Source: Gnetum montanum
Taxonomy: Eukaryota; Streptophyta; Gnetopsida; Gnetales; Gnetaceae
NCBI GenBank assembly: GCA_015680685.1
Contig: MNCI01014205.1
Coordinates: 1,022,725 to 1,086,724, forward strand
Direction of reading: 5' to 3'
DNA: 64,000 nucleotides
How positions within the stretch are numbered: position 1 is the first letter of the stretch; every line of letters begins with the position of its first letter. The notes under the pieces were generated by a model that did not search any database, was not told the origin of the DNA, and was given only the letters and a program-made list of their open reading frames with translations. Positions 43,715 to 55,500 of the stretch are shown one piece after another. The position numbers were made by a program, and so were the translations under genes.

Positions 43715-44523
43715 TGATTAGTGGTGAGGTATCCCTACACTCAACCATACGAATACGAGCATCCACACACTATCTAGTCGAATTCCAAGGACTAAGTGCT
43801 TATGTGCTTTTGTGGAACAAGGATAGGTTAGTCAATTATTATCTTCCCAAGCTTACTTGTATAGCATGATTATATGGTTAAGTAAACTTGAGGTATATGA
43901 ATTTTATATATTTTGATGTTTTATGGCCTGGTGCTACAAAGGGAGGAGAGAGATAACTAAGTAACTAATTTAATGTCACTACTCAACTATTCTTTAACTA
44001 GTGCTAACACTAGCATCTATTCTCACTTTCCATACACATCCTGAACTAGTGCAACACTATTGGGATTACCAAATGCTAATCATTACTAGGTTACCAAGCA
44101 TTACACACATGCTCGAAGTAATCGTATTGAGTGTGCTTACTTATGAGAGTTATAGGGTGAGAGAGAGAACATTACTTAACTAAGGAAAGCATTAAATAAC
44201 TATAATTAACATTAAATAATCTATTCTGGATGCTGCAAGGTTTATCACAAAGTTCATCTTTATTGCTGTACACAAGGTGTGCTCAGGTACACAATGCTCG
44301 AATGAAGATTTGTTCACTTTATGACTCCTACTGCGGGTATGCAGAAATAATTCTAACTCTGAGAAGGAGAAAAGGCAAGAGTTCGAGTAAGGATCTAACT
44401 AATCTATTGCCAAACTAAGTGCGCTTTCCTGTTATTTATAGGCGATAAGACAGGCCTTGATATCAGATGCCCGATATCACATGGAAGGTTCTGATATTGC
44501 GTACCCAATATCACGGCTCATCA
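43715..44523 (-). repeat. 3' LTR of element C
   Basis: 809 bp. Ends CGGCTCATCA. Its partner at 58250-59114 is 56 bp longer, fully explained by two extra 28-bp units in the GATATC cluster. Confidence 0.9.
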
Positions 44524-44541
44524 TACCTCCACAACTGAATG
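44524..44541 (-). other. Polypurine tract of element C
   Basis: On the minus strand CAGTTGTGGAGGTA directly precedes the 3' LTR, parallel to the tracts of B and D. Confidence 0.65.
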
Positions 44542-46395
44542 AAAACTCATCCTTGAGTTCCTTACAAAATATTGGGAAGGTATGGGATTATTGACTGAAT
44601 GAGAACTAACAGTGATAGGGAATAACAAACTCAAAGTGCCAGGTGAATGAATCGACAAACATATTACAACAATGGTGTTCACACCCTTTGTGGTGAACAC
44701 TATACATAGATGACATCTAGACCCTCATCTGATAGCTTGAAGAGAGAGAAAAGAAAATGAGGCATGTTGTTGCCGATATCCCGATTGCACCTTTCGTTGT
44801 TTATCCATACCCACGCGACCAAACTTGTTCCTGGAATAAACGCTCCAGCTCCAGTCCATCCCGAGTGCTTCCTCCTATCCCAGACCATTGTTCGTGTAAT
44901 TGCCATTTGCACACACAATACAGTCATGAATGAGCAAGGATAGATAAGCCACAATGTAGTTGATACCTTGCCTCAATATAAAGTGCATTGGTTAAGTTGT
45001 GGTTATGGTAGAAATTGGGTTAGAGGTTTATCATTGATAACTACCCAAGGTGTAGGGGTGATACAAGTAGTAGAGTGAAAAAATTTGTGAAAGGGCCCCC
45101 ACGACTAAAAGAGAACCTCCAGTAGCAATAGGGTGGAAAAGTGTAGGGAATAAGAAAAATGGGAAAAATAACAATGGAAATGCCAATAAAATGGATGTCA
45201 TGGATGGGGATGAAATGAGAAATTGCTGATTGTAAGAAATGTTTAAGGAGAAGAATTTAACAATTGCACCATAAAGGAATTGTAGTGGGTCCTCCCCAAA
45301 GTAGGCTCATGCCTTTGATGCCCTGATAAACCCCCAAACCAAAGAGTCTATAGGCTTTAGGGATGACATATGGAAACAATGGTTAAAGACTTACCCACAA
45401 GAATTTACCAAGGAAAAACAATGTATCAACAAAAATATAGACTAATCATAAAATCGACAATGAGGTGGGAAATGGGAAGAAAGATGGAGAGTAGAAAATG
45501 GAATGGAATCCCAAGAGCAAGTTTGTGTAGAGTCCCTTGTCTATTTTATGGTTAAGGTGACTACGTAGAACTCATTCCAAAGCCAGACTCAAACCAACCA
45601 CATTTAGTGACCTTGTAGTCATACACTTGACCAATCCATCCTCTTGAAGCAACAAGAATGCTTCCCCAAAGATTCACCACCATTCCAAGGAGAGAAAGAT
45701 AGAGAAGCAGGAAGCGAGAAAGGGCCTTAGTTAGAGGGAACCTTCAGGCATGGGTAACATGTATTTCTAGTACCATAACTAGTTCTTGTAGCCCATATTT
45801 CTTTATTATGTCTAAGGGGTGTGCTTTGAATTCTCACCAATTTTTTGTGTGTGTAAGAACCACACCATGCAAAGACTTATTTTTATTCACTTAGCTTCCT
45901 AATATTTGATCAATGGTAGAATGACAGAAAACCCATAAAAAGCATCCAAGCATCCAAGAGAATAGCTAGTACACATGCATTGAATCTCCTTGAGGTCACA
46001 CCCTTTTCAACCATTGAGTCCTTCCTTGATTTGAAGAATACCAAGCCACCAATTCATTAACAAGTTTATTTAGGAAAAGGAACAATATAGTTCCAAGCCA
46101 AGGGAGACCACAGAGTTGAATGGATGAATGGGCGATGTGGACTCATTGCCTATTTTATCAAAAGAACCATATCTTAGTATCAACATTGAAAATCAAAGGT
46201 AAAAACCAAACATTAGCAATGAACATTATTGTAATACAATCCACCATCATGAGCACTTATTGTAAGACAAATAAAAGTAAATCAAACAAACAAAAAAAAT
46301 AGTAAAATTGTGAACAATGGTGTAAAACAAAAATAGGAAAATTTGAAAAATATGTAAAACAAAAATGTGTAAAATAAAAATATAAAAGGAATTGA
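44542..46395. other. Non-coding 3' region of element C
   Basis: About 1.85 kb between integrase and the purine tract. Env-like ORFs, when present, lie here in Athila elements, but I find no frame that looks coded. 46270-46385 is a low-complexity AAAATA-rich stretch. Confidence 0.45.
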
Positions 46396-47660
46396 GGGCT
46401 TTTGAATGGTTAGCATTGGTGGCTGTCTCCCCCACAACTAAGATGGTAGGAGGCAATCCGAAATAGGGAGCAAGGTTGTCCACCAATAGAGGTAACATTG
46501 GTACTAGCTATCCTAGGCTCATGGAAATGTTTGGTTTGTTGGATGTTGACCAATAGTTTCTTGTTCGGGCTCTTAGGTTTGTAAATCATCATGGCCCCTG
46601 AAGGAAAAGTTGCATGAATGAGATAAGGTCCTTCCCACAGTGTTTGCAATTTAGTTCATTGTGGTACATGTGTGGGATTCCAGTAGAGAACCTTATCCAC
46701 TGGTTGATATTTAACTTTCCTAATCCTTAGGTCATGACGTTGTTTATTAAAAGCCATGCAATTCGTTAGATGATAGGGCAACTAGTTGATTCTCATCTAG
46801 CAAGTTAAGGTTCATTAGTCATTCCTTTTGTGCTAGATCAAGGTCAAGGTTGAGATCACATGTCATGGATAGTGTATAGAGTTTTGCTTGAATAGGGAGC
46901 ATTGGAAGTTTACCATACTTTAATTCATAGGAAGATTAGCCTATAGGGAGTTTCCATGTGGAGTGGTATGCTCAAAGAGCATCGTTCAGTTTGGTGCTCC
47001 AATCTCTCCTATAATTGCTAATAATTCTTGTCAATATTTTCATAATCTCCCTATTGGTGACCTCAGCTTGACCATTTGCTTGAGGGTGGCATGGTGTAGT
47101 TAGTTTATGCTCAACCCCTAAGAATTACATTAATTTCTAAAAATTCGCACCTGTGAAGTGTGTACCATTTTCTGAAATAAGTGCACGTGACACATCAAAC
47201 CTATTTACAACTTGTTGTTGAATAAATTGTGTAGTTGTGGATGATGTACAATCCTTAACGGCTGCTACTTTTGCCCATTTTTTGAAGTAGTAAATGACAA
47301 CAATAATGTAGGCTTTTCCATTGGACATTGGTGTAATAGGTCCCATAGGATCAATTCCCCAAATATTGAAGGGTTCTAAAGGTTGAATCCATTGTTGTAG
47401 ACCCTCCATTTTAGCAGTCATTCCCCCATCACGTTGACATCGCTTACAAGATTGGACGAAATGATGGATGTCCCGGAACAATGTAGGCCAATAATATCCT
47501 ACAAGCAAGATTTTAATGCTTGTTCATCTCCCAGTGTAATGACCCCCATAAGGACCCTCATGAATGTCTTGGAGAACTCGTAATTGATCCAACTCAGGAA
47601 CACACCATCAGACCAAGCCATTGGGAAATACTTTATAAAGTTGCCCATTGATCTCCATAA
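46396..47660 (-). pseudogene. Integrase, element C
   Basis: Zinc-binding HHCC part: IHEGPYGGHYTG, then CKRCQRDGG. The core has FNIWGIDPMGPI (first catalytic D) and FDVSRALISENGTHF. In the second motif the catalytic D (SDNGTHF) has become E. VIYYFKKWAKV replaces the usual VDYFSKW. The C-terminal domain at 46649-46410 reads LWEGPYLIHATFPSGAM. At least one TGA (GR-stop-TS near 47540) and one frameshift are present. Confidence 0.8.
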
Positions 47661-47689
47661 AATAGTTGTCTTGGTGAAGAAATTATTTT

Positions 47690-49197
47690 TTCTTTTTAAT
47701 TTCTAACCCTTGTGGTGTTTGTTGTGTAAGGAGATAGGTGAGAATACTACTATACTAATTTGTCTCTATGGTTAATTGATTAGTTACTACACCTGCAAAG
47801 AGGAGTTCATCAAGGAAATGATCAAAGAGTGGATATTCATCCTCTTTATTGTCCCATCGCAACCAAGATAAATGACTAGCAACTACGTTCTCGGTGCCTT
47901 TACAATCAATCATTGTAAGATCAAACTCTTGTAAGATTATGAGCCATCGTATGATGCGAGGGCTCACTATTGGTTTATTCATTAGGAACCTTATTGCACT
48001 ATGACCTGTGTGCATGAATACCTTATAACCTAATACATAGTGCCTAAATTTTTCTGGTGCAAACACTACAGTCATTAATTCTTTCTCTGTTGTGATGTAG
48101 TTAAGTTGTGCACTGGCAGTACTCCTACTTGCATATTGGATGTAATAAGGATGTTTTTGGTCATCTAACTATGTAAGTATGGCTCCTAAAGCATAGTTGG
48201 ATGCGTTAGTCATTATGTGGAATGGTCTGGATGAGTTAGGAGCTTGTAGAATGGTTGTTTCTATGAGCTTCTATTTTAAAGTTTGGAAAGCTAGTTCACA
48301 TTCCCTGGTCCATTCGAAAGGTACATCCTTTTTCATTAGTTCAACCAATGGTTTTGCAACCTTTGAAAAGTTCTCAATAAACCATCTGTAGTAGCCAGTG
48401 TGTCCAAGGAATGACCGAATATCTTTTATAGTTTCAGGTTATTGAGTGATTCCTTGGATGATTTTAATCTTTTTGAAGTCTACCTCTATCCTTGCTTGCG
48501 AAATCTTTTGCCCTAATATGATGCGTTCTTGGACCATTAAATGGCTTTTTTTCTAGTTAAGCCTTAAGTTGGTTTCTACACACCACTTTAGTACTTGCTC
48601 TAACTGGTCCAAGGCTTGATCAAAGTTCACTCCATAAATGGAGAAGTCATCCATGAAGACTACCACACCATTTCCTATCTACTGCTAGAATATGTTGAGA
48701 ACTAATTGTTGAAATGTTGTAGGGGCATTGCACAAGTCAAACGACATTTGTTTGTATGAAAATGTTCCCCAAGGGCTAGTGAATGTAGTCTTGGCTTGGT
48801 CTTCTAGGGCTAGTTGAATTTGGTTGTACCCACTATACCCATCCATAAAACTATAGTAGATATGCCTTACAATGGTGTTTAAGACTTGGTCAATGAATGG
48901 CAATGGAAAGTGGTCCTTGAATGTTGCCATATTTAGTAGCCTAAAATCTATATACACCCTCCATTTACCTCCCTTCTTAGGCACAATAACTAAGGGACTA
49001 ACCCATTCACTATTAGTAATGGGGTATATGAAACCAGCTTTTAGAAGCTGTTCAATTTCTTTCTTAACCACTTGCTTAAGCTTTGGGTTAAGTTGCCTCT
49101 GCGGTTGTCGTTGAGGCTTCATGGAGGGATTGGTGTAAATTCTGTGTTGGCATATCCTAGGATCTATTCTTGTTAATTTAAGATATGACCAAGCCAA
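47690..49197 (-). pseudogene. RT and RNase H, element C (5' part cut by element D)
   Basis: RT starts AWSYLKLTRIDP right at the insertion point of D and runs KEIEQLLKAGFIYPI, WVSPLVIVPKKGGKWRV, FPLPFIDQVLN and MDGYSGYNQIQLA. The catalytic box is FMDD (about 48640-48651). The connection has GYYRWFIENFSKVAKPL. RNase H: FRHYVLGYKVF, RWLIILQEFDL and ENVVASHLSWL, fitting Athila ('ENVVADHLSRL'). Only a few stops interrupt it. The region between the D insertion and protease continues at 54641-54785. Confidence 0.85.
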
Positions 49198-49198
49198 G

Positions 49199-50039
49199 TG
49201 ATGAGCAACGAGGTACCCCTACACTCAACCATACGAATACGAGCGTTCACGCACGATCTGGTCGAACTCCGTGGACAGGCTAGTTGTGGTATCTAGATAG
49301 TTACATGTTGATCGTAGTTTGATGTCTTCCCACCTGAACTAGTATTGCTTTGTCATGTATGGTTTAGTCTAGAGTGAGGCATATGATGTGATCCTAAACT
49401 AATGCTACTCCTAGAGACAATGGAAGATAATATTAATTAAACTAATGAGCAATAGGAAATGAGTCTAAGCTAGCCTAAGTGCGATGAGTATCCATTCCTT
49501 AATCATCCATACACATCTTGGACCTCTTGCATGACTACCATTGGGGTTACCAAGCGTAGATCCTAGGTACGCTACTGGGTTACCAAGTAGTCACACTTAA
49601 ATGCTCGTGATTAAGTCGTATTCATTCCGCATTTAACAACAGGAATAACAAATGATGATAAATAAATATTAACTAAGAAAGCAATAAATAACAATAACAA
49701 TTAACAATTAAACTAGATAATTAAAACTAAGTGAATGCTACAATGATGAAGTAATCTCGATCTTTATTTTTGGTCATGTGCGCATCCAAGTGCGTCACAC
49801 TCAAATAAAGGTTCCGTACAACTACAAGCATCACACTGCGGGCATGCATTGGGAAAATAATCTAACTCCTATAGAAACAAACTGAAAGAGTCTAGCTACA
49901 AATGAAAAAAGGATTCCTAAATGAGGTGGAAAGCCCTCTTATTTATCAGCTAGGATAGGTGGCTGTGTAAATGGGGCCCTGTCGATGCGGCTGCTTATAC
50001 GTGGCCCCGTCGATGCATCAACTTAATGACACTTCATCA
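49199..50039 (-). repeat. 3' LTR of element D
   Basis: 841 bp, starts TGATGAGCAACGAGG and ends GACACTTCATCA on the plus strand. The purine tract (reverse complement of TACCCCCACAACTGAG) borders it at 50040-50055. Confidence 0.92.
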
Positions 50040-50055
50040 TACCCCCACAACTGAG

Positions 50056-50443
50056 TAAAAACTCATCCTCGAGTCAAAGTGAGGAACAAGCTCAATTGAA
50101 TACACAGTGGATAGGTATGGGATTATTGACTAACTAGAAATTTATTCATGCTGCAGTGGAGAATTAAAAAAAATTTGGACACAGACACAAAAGACAAAAC
50201 TTGCGAAACTCATGGGGTTCCCGATAGTGGTGGCTCCTCCATGGGTGCCTTTCCTTTGTCCTGTGCATCAGGTATCTGAGAGTGATACCATTGAAGAAGC
50301 ACTTGATGTTTATCCTCTTCTATTTGAGGATTATGAGCTATCCATGCTAATGTTCCAATATTTGATGGAGTCAGCACTTTTCATGAACACGAAGGCTGCA
50401 GGAACACTTGATTGGCCTTGACATGCCATGCCGCAAATAGCCG
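50056..50443. other. 3' UTR of element D with deletion scar of the extra ORF
   Basis: 50056-50215 matches the 3' UTR of B (37500-37710), including the CTGCAGCATGAATAAAT region and ACTCGAGGATGAGTT. 50216-50443 is what remains between this and the ORF start; compared with B about 2.3 kb is missing. Confidence 0.6.
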
Positions 50444-50647
50444 TCATTCCTCTTCATAGGCTTGGGCCCTGACCTCTCCACCTTTTTCTTGGCCAACTTG
50501 TGTAGTGATAGGAGGTCCTTGATGGATGCTGAATGATTGTGTCTCCTGCTCTGTACATTCTACATGAGGTCCTTGGATTTTGCCTCCCCCTGGGTGTTTA
50601 ATTGCACCTTGAGAAGGTCCTCCTTGTTGTCCTCTTTTTAGGGCCAT
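50444..50647 (-). pseudogene. Truncated extra ORF, element D
   Basis: 67 codons, MALKRGQQGGPSQGAIKHPG ... QSFSIHQGP. It corresponds to the start of the extra ORF in B (MAPKCG, QEGPSQGVAKRPRRG, QSFNIHQEA). The same splice-acceptor-like sequence precedes the ATG. The rest of the ORF is deleted. Confidence 0.6.
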
Positions 50648-50680
50648 CTATAATCACACAAAGATCAATTATTAGTAAGG

Positions 50681-51992
50681 TTATTGAAAAAAGCTCAATG
50701 ATTTCATACCTTACTCATTGCCTTTAATAAATGTTGAATTCTTTACTTAGTGTGATTTTAGAGTTAGAAATTTTTCAAGGAAGTTGCCCTAAAATTTTAA
50801 TGTCAGACTTGGTTTTAAGGAACGTTTGATAAAATGATGACAAAAAAAAGAATAGATTTGGCAATGAAGTACTTGGAGGGTATAAAATGATGTAGTGGTG
50901 TGCAACAAGTATAAATTACAAAAGTCACTCAAGTGGATCCTCCCCAAAGTAGGTTTCAACCTATATGCCCTTGCGTAACCACACCTTAAGATGTTCAGGC
51001 ATTAGAAGGGTTAAATGTAATCTGTACCAATGCAACAAAACACACACATGTTGATACCATCATGATGAGGTATGAACTCAATGCTATACAAGACACAAGT
51101 CACAAATACAGGAACAATGAGATGGAATAAATCAGAGAAGGGATTGCAGAGATTGGGACGTGAGGTAATTGACTCAAGCCATAATGAATCCTGCGTGTAA
51201 AGCATGATTAAGGTGTCATTACCCCATTGTTCCAAGATCAGGACCAAGTCCATTCCTCTAATCAGTGACATCGCATTATTTCTTCCCATGATGAGAAACT
51301 ATGAGAGTACCATAACAACAAGGCGTTTGATCACTTGGCATTTTGTTCAAGGGAGGAGTGATTTTTGTTTTGTGGCACTTTTCTTATCTTTTCTTTTTCT
51401 CTTTCTTATCTTTTTTTTTCTTTTGAATACTGAATCCAGAGAAGCCGCCAACCATCAGGCATGGGTGCATGTCTTTCCAGTGGGACCCCCTAGAACAACA
51501 TTGGATTTTGGAGTGCCCTTTTGATTACTCTTACTCCCATTTTTTGTTAGATCTACAAGGATCTTAGTATAACCAAGTTGCATGATAACTCCCACAGATG
51601 TCACCAAAGAGAATCCACAAATCCCCTTGATATCACACGCTAATCATTCCCTCTTGGTCCATCCTTCTACATTCTGGGCATAATAAACACAAAATTACTT
51701 TAAGTTTTAATGATGTCAAGAATATCATTATACCCAGAGTAGAACCTCTTATTAATATAATGCTTGGGTGGATTTGGTGGGTTTGCTATCCAAATAATTA
51801 ATCACTTGAGAATTGATAGCATAAAAGAACACCTCAACCAATGAGTCACATGAGTGGTTTATTTGTAGATGAGATTACTCATAAAAAGACAAAAAGACAA
51901 AAAGATAAAACAATAATTTAAAAGGTGAAAAATTGGAAAACAAAAATTTGATAAATTAAAGAAATAGAAAAATATTTATTAATTCTGTGTTG
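50681..51992. other. Non-coding middle of element D
   Basis: Reverse-oriented counterpart of 32813-34693 in B, without the GATATC/TATA module. Includes the tRNA-like stretch (51800-51850). No frame. Confidence 0.5.
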
Positions 51993-53637
51993 TTAGAATG
52001 GAGGATACCCCCCATAGCAAAATGGTTGAGCATGGCTAGAATTAATAAATGGAAGGTTAGGATCCTTGCATGTTGGAAATATTGGGACTCGGTCATACTT
52101 ACCCCGTTGGGGTTCACACACTTGATTAGAGTTGACATAGTTAGGCAAGTTATAAGATGTGGTTAATTTATAAGGAGTTGACCCACTATGGTACTTGNNN
52201 NNNNNNNNNNNNNNNNNNNNNNNNNNNNNNNNNNNNNNNNNNNNNNNNNNNNNNNNNNNNNNNNNNNNNNNNNNNNNNNNNNNNNNNNNNNNNNNNNNNN
52301 NNNNNNNNNNNNNNNNNNNNNNNNNNNNNNNNNNNNNNNNNNNNNNNNNNNNNNNNNNNNNNNNNNNNNNNNNNNNNNNNNNNNNNNNNNNNNNNNNNNN
52401 NNNNNNNNNNNNNNNNNNNNNNNNNNNNNNNNNNNNNNNNNNNNNNNNNNNNNNGATGTAACATTCCTCCCCAATGCTCATGTAAATGTGACAAGATTGG
52501 ACATTGACCTTTGGGGTGATCGTATAAGAAAATATTACATTGATACATATGATTGGCAGTTGAGTTCTTATCCTTATTATCTTCTACCCTTTGTTTCGAT
52601 TGTCACGTGGTGTCCTATCCTGTTTCTCGATTTGGCATAGTTTTTCCTCTAATAATGTTGGCATATTCTCCACATCTCTCATGTACCCAATCCATCATGT
52701 TATTAATCTTTGTCTCAATTTCATCTAGTGATTGTTGGATTGGCAAAGATTATTCCACCTCCTTAAATGGAGTTGATTTCTCCTATTCATGATCATGGAC
52801 CCTTGTTAAGTTGAGATTTTGGTCCTATTGAGAACTTTCAACATTCTCCCATTTGGCTATTTCTCCTTCTTCTTTTGATATCTACTTAATAAGCTCTTAG
52901 AATTGATGGGTTTGTAGCTCATATAGTTGACCTCGGGTGTACATCCCTAGGGTCTCTCTTGTTTCATTACGGAGCCCATCTATGATATGGTACATTAGCC
53001 TTTCCTTGGAGAACCCATGGCCTGGGCAATTGTTTAATAGTGCATAATATCTTTCTAAGGCCATGTCCAAGGGTTCATGTTATGCTTGTTTCCATTCTTG
53101 GATTTGTCTCCTCAAGGCTAACACTCTCGCATAGGTTTGATATCTTTTATTGAAAAGTTTTACCATTGTTGGCCAACGTCGAATTGATTTTGGTTTTAAT
53201 AACCTATACCATACTTTTGCTTGGCCAACGAGTGTTAGAGTAAAGAGCTTAAGTTTTTGCCACCCATTATCAATATTGTTCCATGTACAGGCATCATAGA
53301 AGGCTTGTAAATGTTGTTGCGGATCTGAATCATAGCTTCCTGAAAACTTGGGAAAGTTGTTTAAATCAAGCATAGGTAGAAAAATTTTCTTACGATGCCA
53401 ATGAGCTATTCGAACAACCTCCTGTATTATCGTTAAGCTTGTAGTGGCCAGTAGGGGTTCATCATCACTAGGTATGTTATGCTTTCGTGCGTTGGGATGA
53501 TGTTGTCTTCGTTTATGTTTATAGGAAACCCCCACCTCGGGTTTCGTACTTCAATCTTCATTGTCATAATATTCGTTGGTTCTCCAATGAATTGCCTCAC
53601 TAGATGTGGCATTATTATAGTCTTGTAGGAGAGACAT
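51993..53637 (-). pseudogene. Gag, element D
   Basis: Starts MSLLQDYNNATSSEAIHW and ends YGGYPPF with TAA at 51995-51993. Core Gag at 53450-53100: LDLNNFPKFSGSYDSDPQQH, DACTWNNIDNGWQKLKLFTL, GQAKVWYRLLKPKSI and NKRYQTY, a clear match to the retrotransposon Gag domain. Then LRRQIQEWKQA and LNNCPGHGF. A zinc-knuckle-like CNIFLYDHPKGQC (first pair weakened) lies before the N run at 52454-52198. TAG codons interrupt (near 53545 and 53085). Confidence 0.8.
52198..52454. other. Assembly gap (257 N)
   Basis: Run of N in the Pro/Gln/Tyr-rich tail of Gag in element D. The matching part of B (about 32114-32600) is present. Frames across it have no meaning. Confidence 0.98.
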
Positions 53638-53758
53638 GGTTGTAAATTTGTGTGTGATTTAATTACAATTATTATTATTATTTTTTCTGAAAGATATATC
53701 ATCAAGGCTTTGTTACAGCGATCTTGTATGATGTAACTAATCTAAATAACTAGCATCA

Positions 53759-53776
53759 TCCCCGGCAACGACGCCA
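53759..53776 (-). other. Primer-binding site, tRNA-Asp type (element D)
   Basis: Minus strand TGGCGTCGTTGCCGGGGA, one base inside the LTR. 17 of 18 positions match the complement of the plant tRNA-Asp 3' end. Confidence 0.85.
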
Positions 53777-53777
53777 A

Positions 53778-54640
53778 TGATGAGTAGTGAGGTATCCCTA
53801 CACTCAACCATACTAATACGAGCGTTCACGCACGATCCGGTCGAACTCCATGGATAGGCTAGTTGTGGTATCTAGATAGTTACACGTTGATCGCAGTTCA
53901 CTATCTTCCCACCTGAACTAGTATTGCTTTGTCATGTATGGTTTAGTCCAGAGTGAGGCATATGATGTGATCCTAAACTAATGCTACTCCTAGAGACAAT
54001 GGAAGATAATATTAATTAAACTAATGAGCAATAGTAAATGAGTCTAAGCTATCCTAAGTGCGATGAGTATCTGTTCCTTAATCATCCATACACATCTTGG
54101 ACCTTGTGCATGACTACGACTGGGGTCACCAAGCGTAGATCCTAGGTACGCTGCTGGGTTACCAAGTAGTCACACTTAAATGCTCATGATTAAGTCGTAT
54201 TCATTCTACATTTAACAACAGGAATAGAAAATGATGATAAATAAATATTAACTAAGAAAGCAATAAATATTAACTAAGAAAGCAATAAATAACAATAATA
54301 ATTAACAATTAAACTAAACAATTAAAACTAAGTGAATGCTGCAATGATGAAGTAATCTCGATCTTTATTTTCGATCATGTGCACGTCCAAGTGCGTCACA
54401 CTTGAATAAAGGTTTCATACAACTACAAGCATCACACTGCGGGCATGCACTAGGAAAATAATCTAACTCCTATGGAAACAAACTGAAAGAGTCTAGCTAC
54501 AAATGACAAAAGGATTCCTAAATGAGGCGAAGGGCCCTCTTATTTATAGACCGGGATAGGTGGCTGCATAAACGAGGCCCTGCCGACATGGCCGTGTATA
54601 CGCGGCCCCGTCGATGCATTGACTTAATGACACTTCATCA
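53778..54640 (-). repeat. 5' LTR of element D
   Basis: 863 bp. The 22-bp excess over the other LTR is a tandem duplication (AACTAAGAAAGCAATAAATAT) at about 54250-54292. TATA box CTATAAATAAG on the minus strand at 54541-54548. Upstream of it are GGCCNCGTATA and GTCGATGCAT repeats in place of the GATATC cluster. Confidence 0.92.
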
Positions 54641-55500
54641 CCAAGGCTTTCAACCATTTGTTTATCACTTTCAACAGTCTCTCTTTTTGTTGAGGAGCGA
54701 GCTTAGTGTGAATAATTACCTATTTTCCATTCGTGAGAAATGTGCATTTCATACCGGTGGACAATGTTTTTAACTCAAGGGGCTCCTACTTAAACTTATC
54801 AGGGATTTCCAACTTCCCCCAGTTGATATTTTCAATGTCAAGACTTGGAAGTTGGCAATGGGCTTGCTCTAATGTGTCTATGCTATCGATGTAAGTGCAA
54901 GTCAAACCCTCAGTTGGTTCCATGCATATAGTTGAACTGCTCTCTTGATTAGCTGTAAGCCATTGGGTGCCTTCTTGTCTTATGGCTACTGCATACAGGA
55001 ATCTTTGTATATTAGTTACTTGTGCACACTGATTGCATGCAGGCAATGTTAAATGTTGTACAAACCATGACTTCTGCAGGTAATTACACCCTATGTCACT
55101 GTATGCGATGCATGGAACTTTCTTCTTCTCTATCTTTCCAAATGTATTTTTCTTTGATATTTCTAGGGAGAGATCACGGATTCCTAGGCATGCATCAATT
55201 ATGCTTAGCCATGTTCTTCCTATTATGATTGGGAAGTCCCCCTTGCTGTTGTTCACTTGAATCACTAGAAAGTCAGCTGGATATGACCATCCACACATAT
55301 TGGTGACAATGCCCTCCACTAATCCTAATGGGATAGTGATGGATTGGTCGATCAACTCTAAATGAATGTTACTCTTTTTTAATGGAGGAAGGTTTTAGGC
55401 TTTGTACATTTCTTGAGAGATTAAGTTGACATAGGAACCTAAATCCAAAAGAGCTTTGCATGGTTCATTCCCAACGATCTATAGATATATAAGAGGATTC
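54641..55500 (-). pseudogene. Protease and start of RT, element C
   Basis: Protease: IVGNEPCKALLDLGSYVNLIS carries the active-site D in DLGS (family DLGAS). After one stop the frame continues MIDQSITIPLGLVEG, YPADFLVIQV, FPIIIGRTWLSIIDA (family 'PLILGRPFL.t..a'). The stretch 54641-54785 leads into RT and is cut off by D at the TSD. Confidence 0.75.

Larger units (their letters stand above)
49199..54640 (-). mobile_element. Element D: B-family non-autonomous LTR element nested in RT of element C
   Basis: 5,442 bp, flanked by the exact duplication CCAAG (49194-49198, 54641-54645). LTRs 841 and 863 bp, primer site of tRNA-Asp type, gag of about 1.6 kb, and only a short remnant of the extra ORF seen in B. 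No pol. Its LTRs are highly similar to each other and the TSD is perfect, so it is the youngest insertion visible here. Confidence 0.92.

Noticed and set aside
44700-44954. 84-codon minus-strand frame in the 3' region of C as an env-like protein
   Set aside because: Short, no signal peptide plus transmembrane layout, no counterpart elsewhere.
52157-52640. Open frames across the second N run
   Set aside because: Same reason; only the Gag frame on the minus strand is supported by the related element B.
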